The translations under genes and the position numbers were made by a program. Below, in pieces: positions 42,334-50,944 of a stretch of 64,000 bases of DNA. The stretch is from an uncultured Hyphomicrobiaceae bacterium (lineage in GTDB: Bacteria > Pseudomonadota > Alphaproteobacteria > Rhizobiales > CAMYJA01). Under the pieces are notes generated by a model. That model saw only the letters and a program-made list of their open reading frames with translations. It searched no databases and was not told where the DNA came from. How positions within the stretch are numbered: position 1 is the first letter of the stretch; each line of letters opens with the position of its first letter. The stretch spans positions 184,478 to 248,477 of the forward strand of contig CAMYJA010000002.1 in the NCBI GenBank assembly GCA_947258705.1. Direction: 5' to 3'.

Positions 42334-43590
42334 ATGTTCAGGCACAGAAAACTTAAGTTATCAGAAGTCCGAAATGCTCTCGCGCGGTTCTCCTGCGCCC
42401 GAGGCGGAAATGTCGGAATGCTCTTTGCCTTGCTGGTCGCACCGGTCGTTTTGTCTTTCGGCATAGCCACAGACTACGGCAATGCTTACCGTATGCGGTC
42501 CAAACTCCAATATGCCTTGGATACCGCGGTACTGGCCGGCGCACAGGGAACCCATTTGACCAACGCCGAGCGAATCACACTTGCCAAAATGACATTCAAA
42601 ACAAACTTCGTCGGCGACCGCATGACCGCGCGGCCTACTCCAACATTTACCGTCGATACAAACGGGCGTATCAAATCCACTGCTTCCACATATGTGGAGT
42701 CGTCATTTATGAAGGTTGTTCACATCGACAGAACCCTGATTTCCGCAAGCTCGTCAGCAACGGCCCTTAATCCTCAGGCCGTTTGCCTGCTCGCGTTAAA
42801 CAAAACGATGGACAAGGCCATCAACGTGACCGGGACCGGTTCCCTCGAAGCAGTTGGTTGCGCCGTGCAGGCCAATTCGACCAGTCCCACAGCAATTTAT
42901 GCTGGCGGCAATTCGTCAGCAGAGGCAGCGGCCTTCTGTACGCCGGGCGGATATTCAGGCCATAATTTCACGCCGACACCGAAGAGCTGTTACACGGTCG
43001 AAGATCCTTATCAGGACATGGAGCTGCCTGTTGCCGGTCATTGTGACCACCGTAATACGCGTATCAAGAAACGTGGCGGTAAAAAGATTTTACATCCGGG
43101 AACATATTGTGGCGGCATCAGCATTGACTCACATGCCAAGGTCACGTTCAGGGCAGGTGTCTATATCATCAAAGACGGTGATTTTTCCGTTAGTGCGCAT
43201 TCCGAGGCCAAGGGAGAAGACGTAACCTTCTATTTAACCGGCAATCGTACGGGTGTTAAGGTCACCTCGAGCTCGAATGTTTCACTATCCGCGCCGAAGG
43301 ATGGAGATTATGAAGGTTTCCTGTTTATACAGGATCCCGACTCGAACCCGGGCGGCGTCAATTCCATCAATGGTGGTGGAGCGATCAATTTGGTAGGAAC
43401 GCTCTACTTTCCAACCCAGGGTGTCGATATTGGCGGCGGCGGTACCCTTGGCGTAAACTCACCGATGATGCCGATCATTGCCGATCACTTTAATGTACGC
43501 GGTAACGGCCTTTTCCAGGTCGATCTCGATGAAGCCAATATGGATATCGAACTGCCGATGACAAATGACGGCTCCGTCGTCATGAACTAA
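42334..43590 (+). CDS. TadE/TadG-like pilus assembly protein
   Basis: 418 aa. The N-terminal region carries a TadE/G-like segment: 'RGGNVGMLFALLVAPVVLSF' at about 23-42, then 'DYGNAYRMRSKLQYALDTAV' with small-residue helix 'LAGAQG'. The rest is a long extracytoplasmic domain rich in Gly/Ser/Asn with several Cys and beta-strand repeats ('GVYIIKDGDFSVSAHSEAKG'), as in TadG proteins of Flp-type pili or putative adhesins. No tad operon partners are in the window, so its function in a pilus is an inference. Confidence 0.8.
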   Translation: MFRHRKLKLSEVRNALARFSCARGGNVGMLFALLVAPVVLSFGIATDYGNAYRMRSKLQYALDTAVLAGAQGTHLTNAERITLAKMTFKTNFVGDRMTARPTPTFTVDTNGRIKSTASTYVESSFMKVVHIDRTLISASSSATALNPQAVCLLALNKTMDKAINVTGTGSLEAVGCAVQANSTSPTAIYAGGNSSAEAAAFCTPGGYSGHNFTPTPKSCYTVEDPYQDMELPVAGHCDHRNTRIKKRGGKKILHPGTYCGGISIDSHAKVTFRAGVYIIKDGDFSVSAHSEAKGEDVTFYLTGNRTGVKVTSSSNVSLSAPKDGDYEGFLFIQDPDSNPGGVNSINGGGAINLVGTLYFPTQGVDIGGGGTLGVNSPMMPIIADHFNVRGNGLFQVDLDEANMDIELPMTNDGSVVMN

Positions 43591-43734
43591 GAAAAATTGT
43601 TTTGAGATGTATGGTTGTATCTCTAAATGACCGAACTTTAAAAGCCTCAATCCGAACGTTGAATAGTTTCAGATGATGCTTTTTAGGGACAGCGTGTACG
43701 CCTCCTAGCAAAGCCAAATCCTTTTAAAGCAGAC

Positions 43735-43759
43735 GCCTCAGGGATTCAGTCCCTGAGGC
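43735..43759. terminator. Perfect 10-bp hairpin between convergent genes
   Basis: GCCTCAGGGA (43735-43744), loop TTCAG, TCCCTGAGGC (43750-43759). It lies between the TadG-like gene (plus) and the M3 peptidase (minus), so it could end transcription on both strands, though neither side has a strong T tract. Confidence 0.5.
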
Positions 43760-43848
43760 ATTCATCATTTATCGGTCGGTCTCCCTTAATCTCATATGGA
43801 AACTCAAATTGTTCGCGCCGTCTCACGCCGGACTGAAGCCCGGGCGGG

Positions 43849-45900
43849 CTAATTCGTGGCCAGGCCCTTCTTCTCGAGCATGGCGTCGATTTCGGGCATC
43901 CGGCCCCTGAAAGCCCGATAGGCCTCTTCCGGCGGGACCGCGTTTCCGACCGACAGGATCGTGTCGCGCAGGCGTGTCGCCGTGTCCGGATCAAAGGGAT
44001 CGCCCTTTTCCTCAAAGGCGTGGAAGGCATCGGCATCCATGACCTCCGACCAGAGATAGCTGTAGTAGGCCGACGAATAGCCGTCGCCCGAAAAGATATG
44101 GGCGAAATGCGGTGCGCTGTGGCGGGCTTTGATGGCGTCGGGCATCTCAATCCTCGCAAGAACCGCCGCCTCGAAATCCATCAGATTGATGTTTTCGGGA
44201 TCGCTTGCCGTATGAAGGTCGAGATCGACCATCGCGGAGGCGACATATTCGACGCTGGCAAAGCCCTGGTTGAATTGGCGCGCCTTGAGAAGCTTGTCCA
44301 GCATTTCATCCGGCATGGGTTTACCGGTCTTGTGGTGAACGGCGAAGCGTTTCAATATTTCGGGACGCGTCAGCCAATGCTCGAAAAGCTGGGACGGGAG
44401 CTCGACGAAATCCCGGGACACCGATGTGCCGGCCAGGCTCGGATAGGTGACATTCGACAGCATCCCGTGCAGGGCGTGGCCGAATTCGTGAAACAATGTG
44501 CGGGCGTCGTCAAGGGTCAGAAGGGTGGCCTCTCCCTCGGCTCCAGCTATGAAATTCATGACATTGACGATGATCGGCCTGATATCGCCGCCCAGTTTCT
44601 CCTGGCCTCGAAAGGCACTCATCCAGGCGCCGCTTCTTTTCGAGGGCCGGGCGAAATAATCGCCCATGAACAGGGCCAGATGATCGCCATTCCGCTCCTT
44701 CACTTCGAAAATGCGCACATCATCATGGTATTTCGGCACATTCATCTGCTCTTCGAAGGTCAATCCGAACAGTTTGCCGGCCGTGTCGAATGCCGCCTCG
44801 ATCATCTTGTCGAGCTGCAGATAAGGCTTGGCGTCGGCCTCGTCGATGTCAAATTCGGCCTTGCGTAATTTTTCCGAATAATAGCGCCAGTCCCATGCCT
44901 CGAGTTGAATATTGGCGCCCTCGGCACGGGCAAGTTCGCTGAGCCTCCGGCCCTCCTCTTCGGCCTTCATGCGGGCGGGCTGCCATACTTTCGCGAGAAG
45001 ATCCCGGACATTCCCAGGCGTTTTGGCCATGGCATCATCGAGCCGGAATTCGGCGTAATTATTAAAACCCAGCAAATTTGCCTGCTCATGGCGCAAGCGT
45101 ACCGTTTCCTCGGCGATGGCGCGATTGTCGGTCTCGCCATCGCTGCCGCCACGCGAAGTATAGGCTGTAAATGCTTCCTCTCGGAGATCGCGCCTGGCTG
45201 AATATTGCAGGAATGGATCGATACTCGAGCGCGCGAGGGTGATGACATGTTTGCCGGGCTCTCCCAGTTCCTCTGCCGTCCGGGCAGCGCTCCGGACAAG
45301 AAAATCGGGCAGGCCCTTGAGATCCTCGTTGGATTCCAGAATAAGCCTGAACTGATTTTCAGCCTTCAGGATATTTTGTGAAAATTCCGTTCCGAGACGC
45401 GCCAGGCGTTCCGTGATTTCACTCATGCGTGTCCGGTCGTGACCCGACAGTCTGGCGCCAGCGCGGATAAAATTTGTGTGGTAACGCTCCAGCAGGCGTT
45501 CCTGTTCGGCCGTTAAATCGAGATCGCCCGCGCTCTTTACCAAATGTTCAATACGGGCGAAGAGGGCTTCGTTCATATAGGTCGCCTGAGCATGTTTGGC
45601 GAATTTGGGTGTTACCTCCCGCTCGATTTTCTGCAGCGCTTCATTGGTGTCGGTCCCTGCGAGATTGAAAAATACTCTGGCGAGGCGCGTTAATCCGGCG
45701 TCCGCTTTCTCGAGTTCCTCAACGGTATTTTCAAATGTCGCGGCCGCTTCATTGCCGGCAATGGTGTCGATGGCGGTGCGATAGGCCTCGAATGCGCGCG
45801 CAAAGGCGTCCTCGAAATCGCCAGGCGCGATACTGGAAAATGGCGGTGCCCCGAACGGCGCGGTCCATTCGTTGAGCAGCGGATTGGCGTTTACTGACAT
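43849..45900 (-). CDS. M3 family oligopeptidase (Dcp/oligopeptidase A type)
   Basis: Cytoplasmic zinc oligopeptidase that degrades short peptides. 683 aa, normal for the family. Zinc motif 'LFHEFGHALHGMLS' near residue 475 and the downstream 'RDFVELPSQLFEHW' with the third zinc ligand. N-terminal 'NPLLNEWTAPFGAPPF' is typical of peptidyl-dipeptidase Dcp and oligopeptidase A; which of the two specificities applies cannot be told. Intact. Confidence 0.95.
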   Translation of the reverse strand: MSVNANPLLNEWTAPFGAPPFSSIAPGDFEDAFARAFEAYRTAIDTIAGNEAAATFENTVEELEKADAGLTRLARVFFNLAGTDTNEALQKIEREVTPKFAKHAQATYMNEALFARIEHLVKSAGDLDLTAEQERLLERYHTNFIRAGARLSGHDRTRMSEITERLARLGTEFSQNILKAENQFRLILESNEDLKGLPDFLVRSAARTAEELGEPGKHVITLARSSIDPFLQYSARRDLREEAFTAYTSRGGSDGETDNRAIAEETVRLRHEQANLLGFNNYAEFRLDDAMAKTPGNVRDLLAKVWQPARMKAEEEGRRLSELARAEGANIQLEAWDWRYYSEKLRKAEFDIDEADAKPYLQLDKMIEAAFDTAGKLFGLTFEEQMNVPKYHDDVRIFEVKERNGDHLALFMGDYFARPSKRSGAWMSAFRGQEKLGGDIRPIIVNVMNFIAGAEGEATLLTLDDARTLFHEFGHALHGMLSNVTYPSLAGTSVSRDFVELPSQLFEHWLTRPEILKRFAVHHKTGKPMPDEMLDKLLKARQFNQGFASVEYVASAMVDLDLHTASDPENINLMDFEAAVLARIEMPDAIKARHSAPHFAHIFSGDGYSSAYYSYLWSEVMDADAFHAFEEKGDPFDPDTATRLRDTILSVGNAVPPEEAYRAFRGRMPEIDAMLEKKGLATN

Positions 45901-46050
45901 ATTGCGGGCCTCTTGGCGTTTATCATCGTTGAGGGAACATATGGGGGCATAACGGGGTTCATAACAAGATGTTCATGCACGGTTCATGACCGCTTCTTTA
46001 CTCTCTGAATCATGGATCACCCGTTTAGGTGATATTTTAAGGAGGGGAAT

Positions 46051-46140
46051 ATGACTTATCATTATCTGCGCGGCACCGTGCTCCTGCTCTCGCTCTATGC
46101 AGCCCTCATGGCCTCGACCATCGTTTCGGGTCTGATCTAG
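46051..46140 (+). CDS. 29-residue small membrane protein
   Basis: ATG 46051 to TAG 46140 encodes 29 residues beginning 'MTYHYLRGTVLLL' and ending 'STIVSGLI', with one hydrophobic segment covering residues 9-29. A very strong ribosome binding site AAGGAGGGG (46038-46046) is five to six bases before the ATG, far better than those of most genes here. Located in the gap between the M3 peptidase and ycjX, on its own strand. No family recognised; predicted single-span inner-membrane peptide. Confidence 0.65.
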   Translation: MTYHYLRGTVLLLSLYAALMASTIVSGLI

Positions 46141-46231
46141 AGCGCCTGACCGTCAATTCCCGCTTGATGAGAGGGGACCACAGGCCCTACATCTCTATCC
46201 AATTGGTTTATGGTTGTGATTGAGGTGCCTC

Positions 46232-47701
46232 TTGGATCTGTCCGAACTCAGTATAAACGCGCGCGACGCCTATTCCGGCGCGCGCCAATTTGCAGGCAAT
46301 CTCCTGCATCCGACGCTGCGGCTCGGCGTGACCGGGCTCGCGCGTTCGGGAAAAACGGTCTTCATCACCGCCCTTGTGCGCAACCTCATTGCAGGCGGGC
46401 GCCTGCCCTTTTTCTCGCCTTTGTCGGAGGGGCGCATTATCGGCGCCTATCTCGAACCGCAGCCTGACGACCAATATCCGCGTTTCGACTATGAACGGCA
46501 TCTATCGGCGCTTCTGGCTGATCCTCCCTTCTGGCCGGAAAGCACAAAACAGATCAGCCAGCTCAGATTGACCATCGACTTTGAGCCCTCGTCGGCGTGG
46601 CGGCATCTTTCGAGGCGGCGTTCGCTGCATATCGATATTGTCGATTATCCGGGCGAATGGCTTCTCGACCTTGCCCTGCTCGGTCAAAGCTACGACGCAT
46701 GGTCGCGGGAAGCCTTGGCATTGGCGCGCGATGAAAACCGCGCCGCTATCGCGTCCGACTGGCTGGCCTTTCTCGACGGGATAGATCCCGGGGCGCACCT
46801 GGAAGAAGAGCGCGTTATTCAAGGCGCGCGGCTCTTTCGCGATTATCTGAGTGCCGCCAGGTCGGAACCGCACATATGGTCGGCGCTGCCGCCCGGACGG
46901 TTTCTCATGCCCGGCGATCTTGAAGGGTCGCCCATGCTGACCTTCTTTCCGCTGCCCGCTGGTGAGGGGGATGCCGGACAATCCACGCCGCTCCATAAAA
47001 TGATGAAACGCCGGTACGAGTCCTATCTGGCTCATGTGGTGACACCGTTTTACCGGGATCATTTCTCAAGGCTCGACCGTCAAATCGTGTTGGTGGATAC
47101 GCTTGGCGCGCTCAATGCCGGTCCGCCCGCATTGCATGATCTCGAACACGCCCTCGGCTCCATTCTCGGCTCCTTCAGATCGGGGAAAAACAATATTCTC
47201 TCGTCATTGTTCCGGCCGCGCATCGACCGGATCCTGTTCGCCGCCACAAAAGCCGACCATGTACATCATTCGGATCATGACAAGCTTGCGGGACTTCTCA
47301 GATATATGACGCAGCGCTCCATAGAGCGGGCCCGGTACAGGGGTGCGGACGTCAAGGTGATGGCGATGGCGGCGATACGCGCAACGAAAGAGGGGCTCAG
47401 GGAAGACGGATCCGATCCTCTGCCCACTCTCTCCGGGGTGCCGCTCAAGGGCGAGGCGATCGGCGGCAAGATATTCGATGGCGAGGAGATGGCCGCGATA
47501 TTTCCCGGCGATCTTCCGGAAGATCCAGTGCAGGCACTGGCGCATGGCAGGGAAGCCGCGGCAAGCGCGGCGGAAATGGATATGCGGTTCATTCGTTTCA
47601 GGCCACCAGGCGGAAGCGGGACACCGGCCTCCTCTTCCCATGTGTTTCCCCATATCCGCCTTGACCACGTCCTGGAATTTTTAATCGGAGACAGAATCTG
47701 A
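46232..47701 (+). CDS. ycjX: YcjX family P-loop protein (DUF463)
   Basis: Predicted nucleotide-binding protein of the YcjX/DUF463 family, which in E. coli belongs to the phage-shock (PspF) regulon with ycjF. P-loop 'GLARSGKTVFITALVRNL' near residues 35-50, 'VDYPGEWLLDLALLGQSY' near 136, 'RPRIDRILFAATKADHVHH' as the base-recognition part. I chose TTG 46232 (489 aa): GAGG is six bases upstream; TTG 46220 adds four residues. Overlaps the next gene by one base. Confidence 0.92.
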   Translation: MDLSELSINARDAYSGARQFAGNLLHPTLRLGVTGLARSGKTVFITALVRNLIAGGRLPFFSPLSEGRIIGAYLEPQPDDQYPRFDYERHLSALLADPPFWPESTKQISQLRLTIDFEPSSAWRHLSRRRSLHIDIVDYPGEWLLDLALLGQSYDAWSREALALARDENRAAIASDWLAFLDGIDPGAHLEEERVIQGARLFRDYLSAARSEPHIWSALPPGRFLMPGDLEGSPMLTFFPLPAGEGDAGQSTPLHKMMKRRYESYLAHVVTPFYRDHFSRLDRQIVLVDTLGALNAGPPALHDLEHALGSILGSFRSGKNNILSSLFRPRIDRILFAATKADHVHHSDHDKLAGLLRYMTQRSIERARYRGADVKVMAMAAIRATKEGLREDGSDPLPTLSGVPLKGEAIGGKIFDGEEMAAIFPGDLPEDPVQALAHGREAAASAAEMDMRFIRFRPPGGSGTPASSSHVFPHIRLDHVLEFLIGDRI

Positions 47702-48717
47702 TGGCTGGCAAGAGTGACCGCAGGCAACCCCGGGCGTTCGATATCGACGATCCGAAGATCAAAAGTGCCGCCCCCGAAGCGGATTTCGATCCTTACTCTT
47801 TCGAGGGGGATACGGATCAGGCGGAAACCGAGGTCTCGCGCATGCCGAATGTAGCCGACATCAAGCGTGGATTTCGCTGGGGCGCCTTATTCGTTGGAGC
47901 GGCGTTGGCGCTTTCGGGCCTCGCCATCGGTCTTTGGTTCGAACGTTTCATATCCGTGACGCTGGCGCGGGACGACTGGCTCGGCTGGGCGGCATTCGGT
48001 CTCGTATGCCTGATGGCTTTGGCCGCCATAATGATCCTCATGCGCGAACTCGTCGGCCTCTTTCGCCTTTCACGCCTGAAGGAATACCGGCGTGAAGCGG
48101 AGCATGCGCTCGGTGAAAACGATGCGAAACATGCGCGGCGCCTGACCGGGAGGCTCATGAAGGCTTATCGGAACCGCCATGATTTGAGCTGGGCACTTGC
48201 GCGTTTTCGCGAGCATGACGGTGATATTCTCGACGGGCGGGAGGTTCTGAAACTCGCGGACCGGGAGCTGATGGCGCCGCTCGATAATCGCGCAAAGGCG
48301 CTGGTGGCAAAAGCCGCCAAGCGGGTTTCGATCGTGACGGCGCTCAGCCCGGCCGCCATACTCGATGTCATTTACGTATTTGTCGAGAATATCCGTCTTC
48401 TGCGCGGGCTGGCCGGTCTTTATGGCGGCCGTCCTGGCCTGCTCGGGGCCATCCGGCTGGGCCGCATGGTGATCGTGCACATCGCGGCCACGGGCGGACT
48501 GGCGCTGACGGATGATCTTTTCGGACAATTTCTCGGACAGGACCTTGTCCGGCGGCTTTCACGGCGCGCAGGCGAGGGCGTGTTCAACGGCGCCCTGACC
48601 GCACGGATTGGTATTGCCGCCATTGACGTGTGCCGGCCGCTTCCCTTCATCGAGGCGAAACCACCCAGGTTTCGTGACTTCGCGGTCGAGATTTTCAAGA
48701 AAAACAAGGCTGGTTAA
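47701..48717 (+). CDS. ycjF: YcjF/TIGR01620 family membrane protein
   Basis: 338 aa partner of YcjX. Two membrane segments at about 60-82 and 94-116 ('GALFVGAALALSGLAIGLWF', 'AAFGLVCLMALAAIMILM'), and a third hydrophobic region near 250-275 within the DUF697-like C-terminal domain. The ATG overlaps the ycjX stop (TGATG), so the pair is translationally coupled. Function linked to envelope stress by the family only. Confidence 0.93.
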   Translation: MAGKSDRRQPRAFDIDDPKIKSAAPEADFDPYSFEGDTDQAETEVSRMPNVADIKRGFRWGALFVGAALALSGLAIGLWFERFISVTLARDDWLGWAAFGLVCLMALAAIMILMRELVGLFRLSRLKEYRREAEHALGENDAKHARRLTGRLMKAYRNRHDLSWALARFREHDGDILDGREVLKLADRELMAPLDNRAKALVAKAAKRVSIVTALSPAAILDVIYVFVENIRLLRGLAGLYGGRPGLLGAIRLGRMVIVHIAATGGLALTDDLFGQFLGQDLVRRLSRRAGEGVFNGALTARIGIAAIDVCRPLPFIEAKPPRFRDFAVEIFKKNKAG

Positions 48718-48729
48718 TCGCAATTAACC
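48712..48729. promoter_or_regulatory. GGTTAA-N6-TTAACC palindrome at the end of ycjF
   Basis: GGTTAA (48712-48717) and TTAACC (48724-48729) are inverted copies separated by six bases; the first includes the ycjF stop codon, and the right half reads TTAACCAT. Related in sequence to a CtrA box but with an N6 spacer. It may instead be a weak hairpin. Confidence 0.3.
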
Positions 48730-48952
48730 ATATTGGCATCCGCGTTTAGCGGATTTTATTATTTGTCTTCTAAAATCCTCGATGTGTCTCCGGCATGTAG
48801 GTAAGGATCATTTTCAGTATTGCGTATTGATCCAGACACCATGCCGGAGGCCATTTCCCTTCAACTTCCCAAAAACCGGACACTATTGCGGCTTTGACGG
48901 TAGTGGACTCCGCCGAATATGGCGTGCATCCCGGCACTGACCGGAATGCGCC

Positions 48953-49753
48953 CTATTTTTTCTTGCGCCGGGCGGATTTGAAAGAGGGACAAAGGTAGAT
49001 CGGCGGTTCGTAGAGGATTGGCCGATAGGTCGAGGATTCGGATGGCCGGCTCATCAGGCCCGAATTATCGACCGAGATATTCGATCCCGTGGTAATGCCG
49101 ACATGACGGAACAGAACCCTGTTTTTCGGCATTGTCTTGGCATGGACGCCGCGTCCGATCCGTGTGCGTTCTCCATCCCAGCGCGCATTCCAGGCGACGA
49201 TACATCCACCGTCCTGGAAAATCGTCGGGCGCCAGCCATTTCGATAGGCGGCATCATAGACCGCTTTGGCATTGGCGGTGATTTTCGACCAACGGCATCC
49301 GGCCTTGCGCAGGATGGAAGAAGCCACAAGTGCGCATGAATTAAATCCGGCGATCCGGCCTACCGGGGTGTCGATGGCGGTGGCATTGGTGTGGGTGCGT
49401 ACGCCGTAAAGCAGGCCCTTGCGCTCCTCTTGAAAGTTTTCAGGGGCCTTGCTGGCATAATAGATAATGGCTTTCCGGGAACAATTGGCCTTGGGCGGCT
49501 TTTTGGAATCCTGACTCTGCAGGAAGCCGAAGATTTTCGGGCCGCTGGAGGGCGCATGCATTTTTCCGCTGCCGTCAACGGATACGTATCCACCGTCAAA
49601 ATTCGGCAATGGCGAGGCATCCGCAAGCGAAAGATCAGCGTCGCCGGAATAGAGGCCGTTCATGGACGTCCCGCTTAACAGCGAGAGTACGGCCGCCATT
49701 ACAAGGCCGCCGCCCAATACGCTGGCCAGGAAAATTGCTTTCTTTCGATTCAT
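48953..49753 (-). CDS. Secreted NlpC/P60-like cysteine peptidase-type protein
   Basis: 266 aa with a signal anchor at about 6-28. The order of motifs in the C-terminal half matches the NlpC/P60 and CHAP fold: 'GFNSCALVASSILRKAGC' (candidate catalytic Cys140), 'GGCIVAWNARW' in place of the usual 'GDIVxW', 'RHVGITTGSN' (His217) and 'VDNSG' (Asn230). Such enzymes cut peptidoglycan or related amide bonds. Assignment is from motif order only. Basic C-terminal tail 'SARRKKK'. Confidence 0.6.
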   Translation of the reverse strand: MNRKKAIFLASVLGGGLVMAAVLSLLSGTSMNGLYSGDADLSLADASPLPNFDGGYVSVDGSGKMHAPSSGPKIFGFLQSQDSKKPPKANCSRKAIIYYASKAPENFQEERKGLLYGVRTHTNATAIDTPVGRIAGFNSCALVASSILRKAGCRWSKITANAKAVYDAAYRNGWRPTIFQDGGCIVAWNARWDGERTRIGRGVHAKTMPKNRVLFRHVGITTGSNISVDNSGLMSRPSESSTYRPILYEPPIYLCPSFKSARRKKK

Positions 49754-49911
49754 GTAACCGGCCGTTCCTTTCAGTGCCGCGGCTTAAACCCAGATTGTGC
49801 GGCATATATTGCCCCGATTTGTGTCAGCTTAGAGATATGGTCGGCATTTGTCAGGTGCAATAGGCGGCATCTGTGAATAATTGCCCTCGACCATAGCGCA
49901 AAAAAACCAGC

Positions 49912-50796
49912 TCAGGGCCCGTTTTGCGCCCGGATCGCATCGGCAATCGCGACGGTCCTTCGCGCCATTTCGGCATGCAGACGCTCGACCATGCGGCCGT
50001 CTACGGTGATCGCCCCTTTTCCCTCGTTTTCGGGCAGCTCGAAGGCTTCGATGATTTTCCGCGCCGTTTCGATCTCCGCCTCTGTGGGGGAAAAGGCGTC
50101 ATTGCACGGGCCGATCTGGCCCGGGTGTATCAGGGTCTTGCCGTCCATACCGAGCGCAACTCCCTGATTGCATTCCCTGACAAATCCATCTTCATCGCGA
50201 AAGTCGTTAAAGACGCCGTCGATAATGTCTATGCCATATGCCCGGCCCGCGGCGATGCAGGTCGAGAGCCAGGCGAGCATCGGCTCGCGCCCTGGCGCCA
50301 GGCGCGCGCGGGTGTCCTTGGCGAGATCATTGGTGCCCATGACGAAACATTTAAGACGCGGATCCGACCGGCTGCCCGTTTCGGCGATTTCTGCCGCTTT
50401 CAGCATGGCCAGCGGGGTTTCCATCATCGCCCACAAGCCGATCGTATCGGGTGCCCCTGCCGATTTGAGATCCGATGCCGTGCGGGCGACATCATCGGCC
50501 GTGGAGACTTTCGGGATGAGGACCGCGTCGGCGCCTGAGGTGGCGGCCGCTTCGATGTCGTCCTCGTACCAGGGCGTGCCCCATCCGTTAACGCGGATGG
50601 CGATTTCCCGTTCGCCATATCCGCCGCCCCCAACCGCGTCCCCGACCTGACCGCGCGCCTCTTCCTTTTGATCGGGGGCAACGGCATCTTCGAGATCCAT
50701 GATCAGACAGTCTGCCGCCAGCGTTTTTGCCTTTTCAAGGGCGCGCATGTTCGAGCCGGGCATGTAGAGGACGCTGCGGCGGGGACTGATATCCAT
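49912..50796 (-). CDS. HpcH/HpaI aldolase/CitE family CoA-ester lyase (malyl-CoA lyase-like)
   Basis: 294 aa TIM-barrel enzyme. N-terminal 'RRSVLYMPGSNMRALEKA', acidic metal ligands in 'IMDLEDAVAPDQKEEAR' and 'MMETPLAMLKA', and 'GVFNDFRDEDGFVRECNQG' typical of the L-malyl-CoA/beta-methylmalyl-CoA lyase subgroup. Likely cleaves or forms (3S)-malyl-CoA or citramalyl-CoA; exact substrate cannot be read. Not in an obvious operon. Confidence 0.9.
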   Translation of the reverse strand: MDISPRRSVLYMPGSNMRALEKAKTLAADCLIMDLEDAVAPDQKEEARGQVGDAVGGGGYGEREIAIRVNGWGTPWYEDDIEAAATSGADAVLIPKVSTADDVARTASDLKSAGAPDTIGLWAMMETPLAMLKAAEIAETGSRSDPRLKCFVMGTNDLAKDTRARLAPGREPMLAWLSTCIAAGRAYGIDIIDGVFNDFRDEDGFVRECNQGVALGMDGKTLIHPGQIGPCNDAFSPTEAEIETARKIIEAFELPENEGKGAITVDGRMVERLHAEMARRTVAIADAIRAQNGP

Positions 50797-50944
50797 GGGA
50801 ATGTCCTGAGTTTCATTTCATTAAGCGACTGTTTAAATGAGTAAGGCGCGCGCGGCCATAATTTTTTCACCGAAGAAATGGGGAAAACTTTGATGCGCAG
50901 CTGAGCTGATGGATTTGAAAAATCGCCCGCCGGGTCGAATGCGA

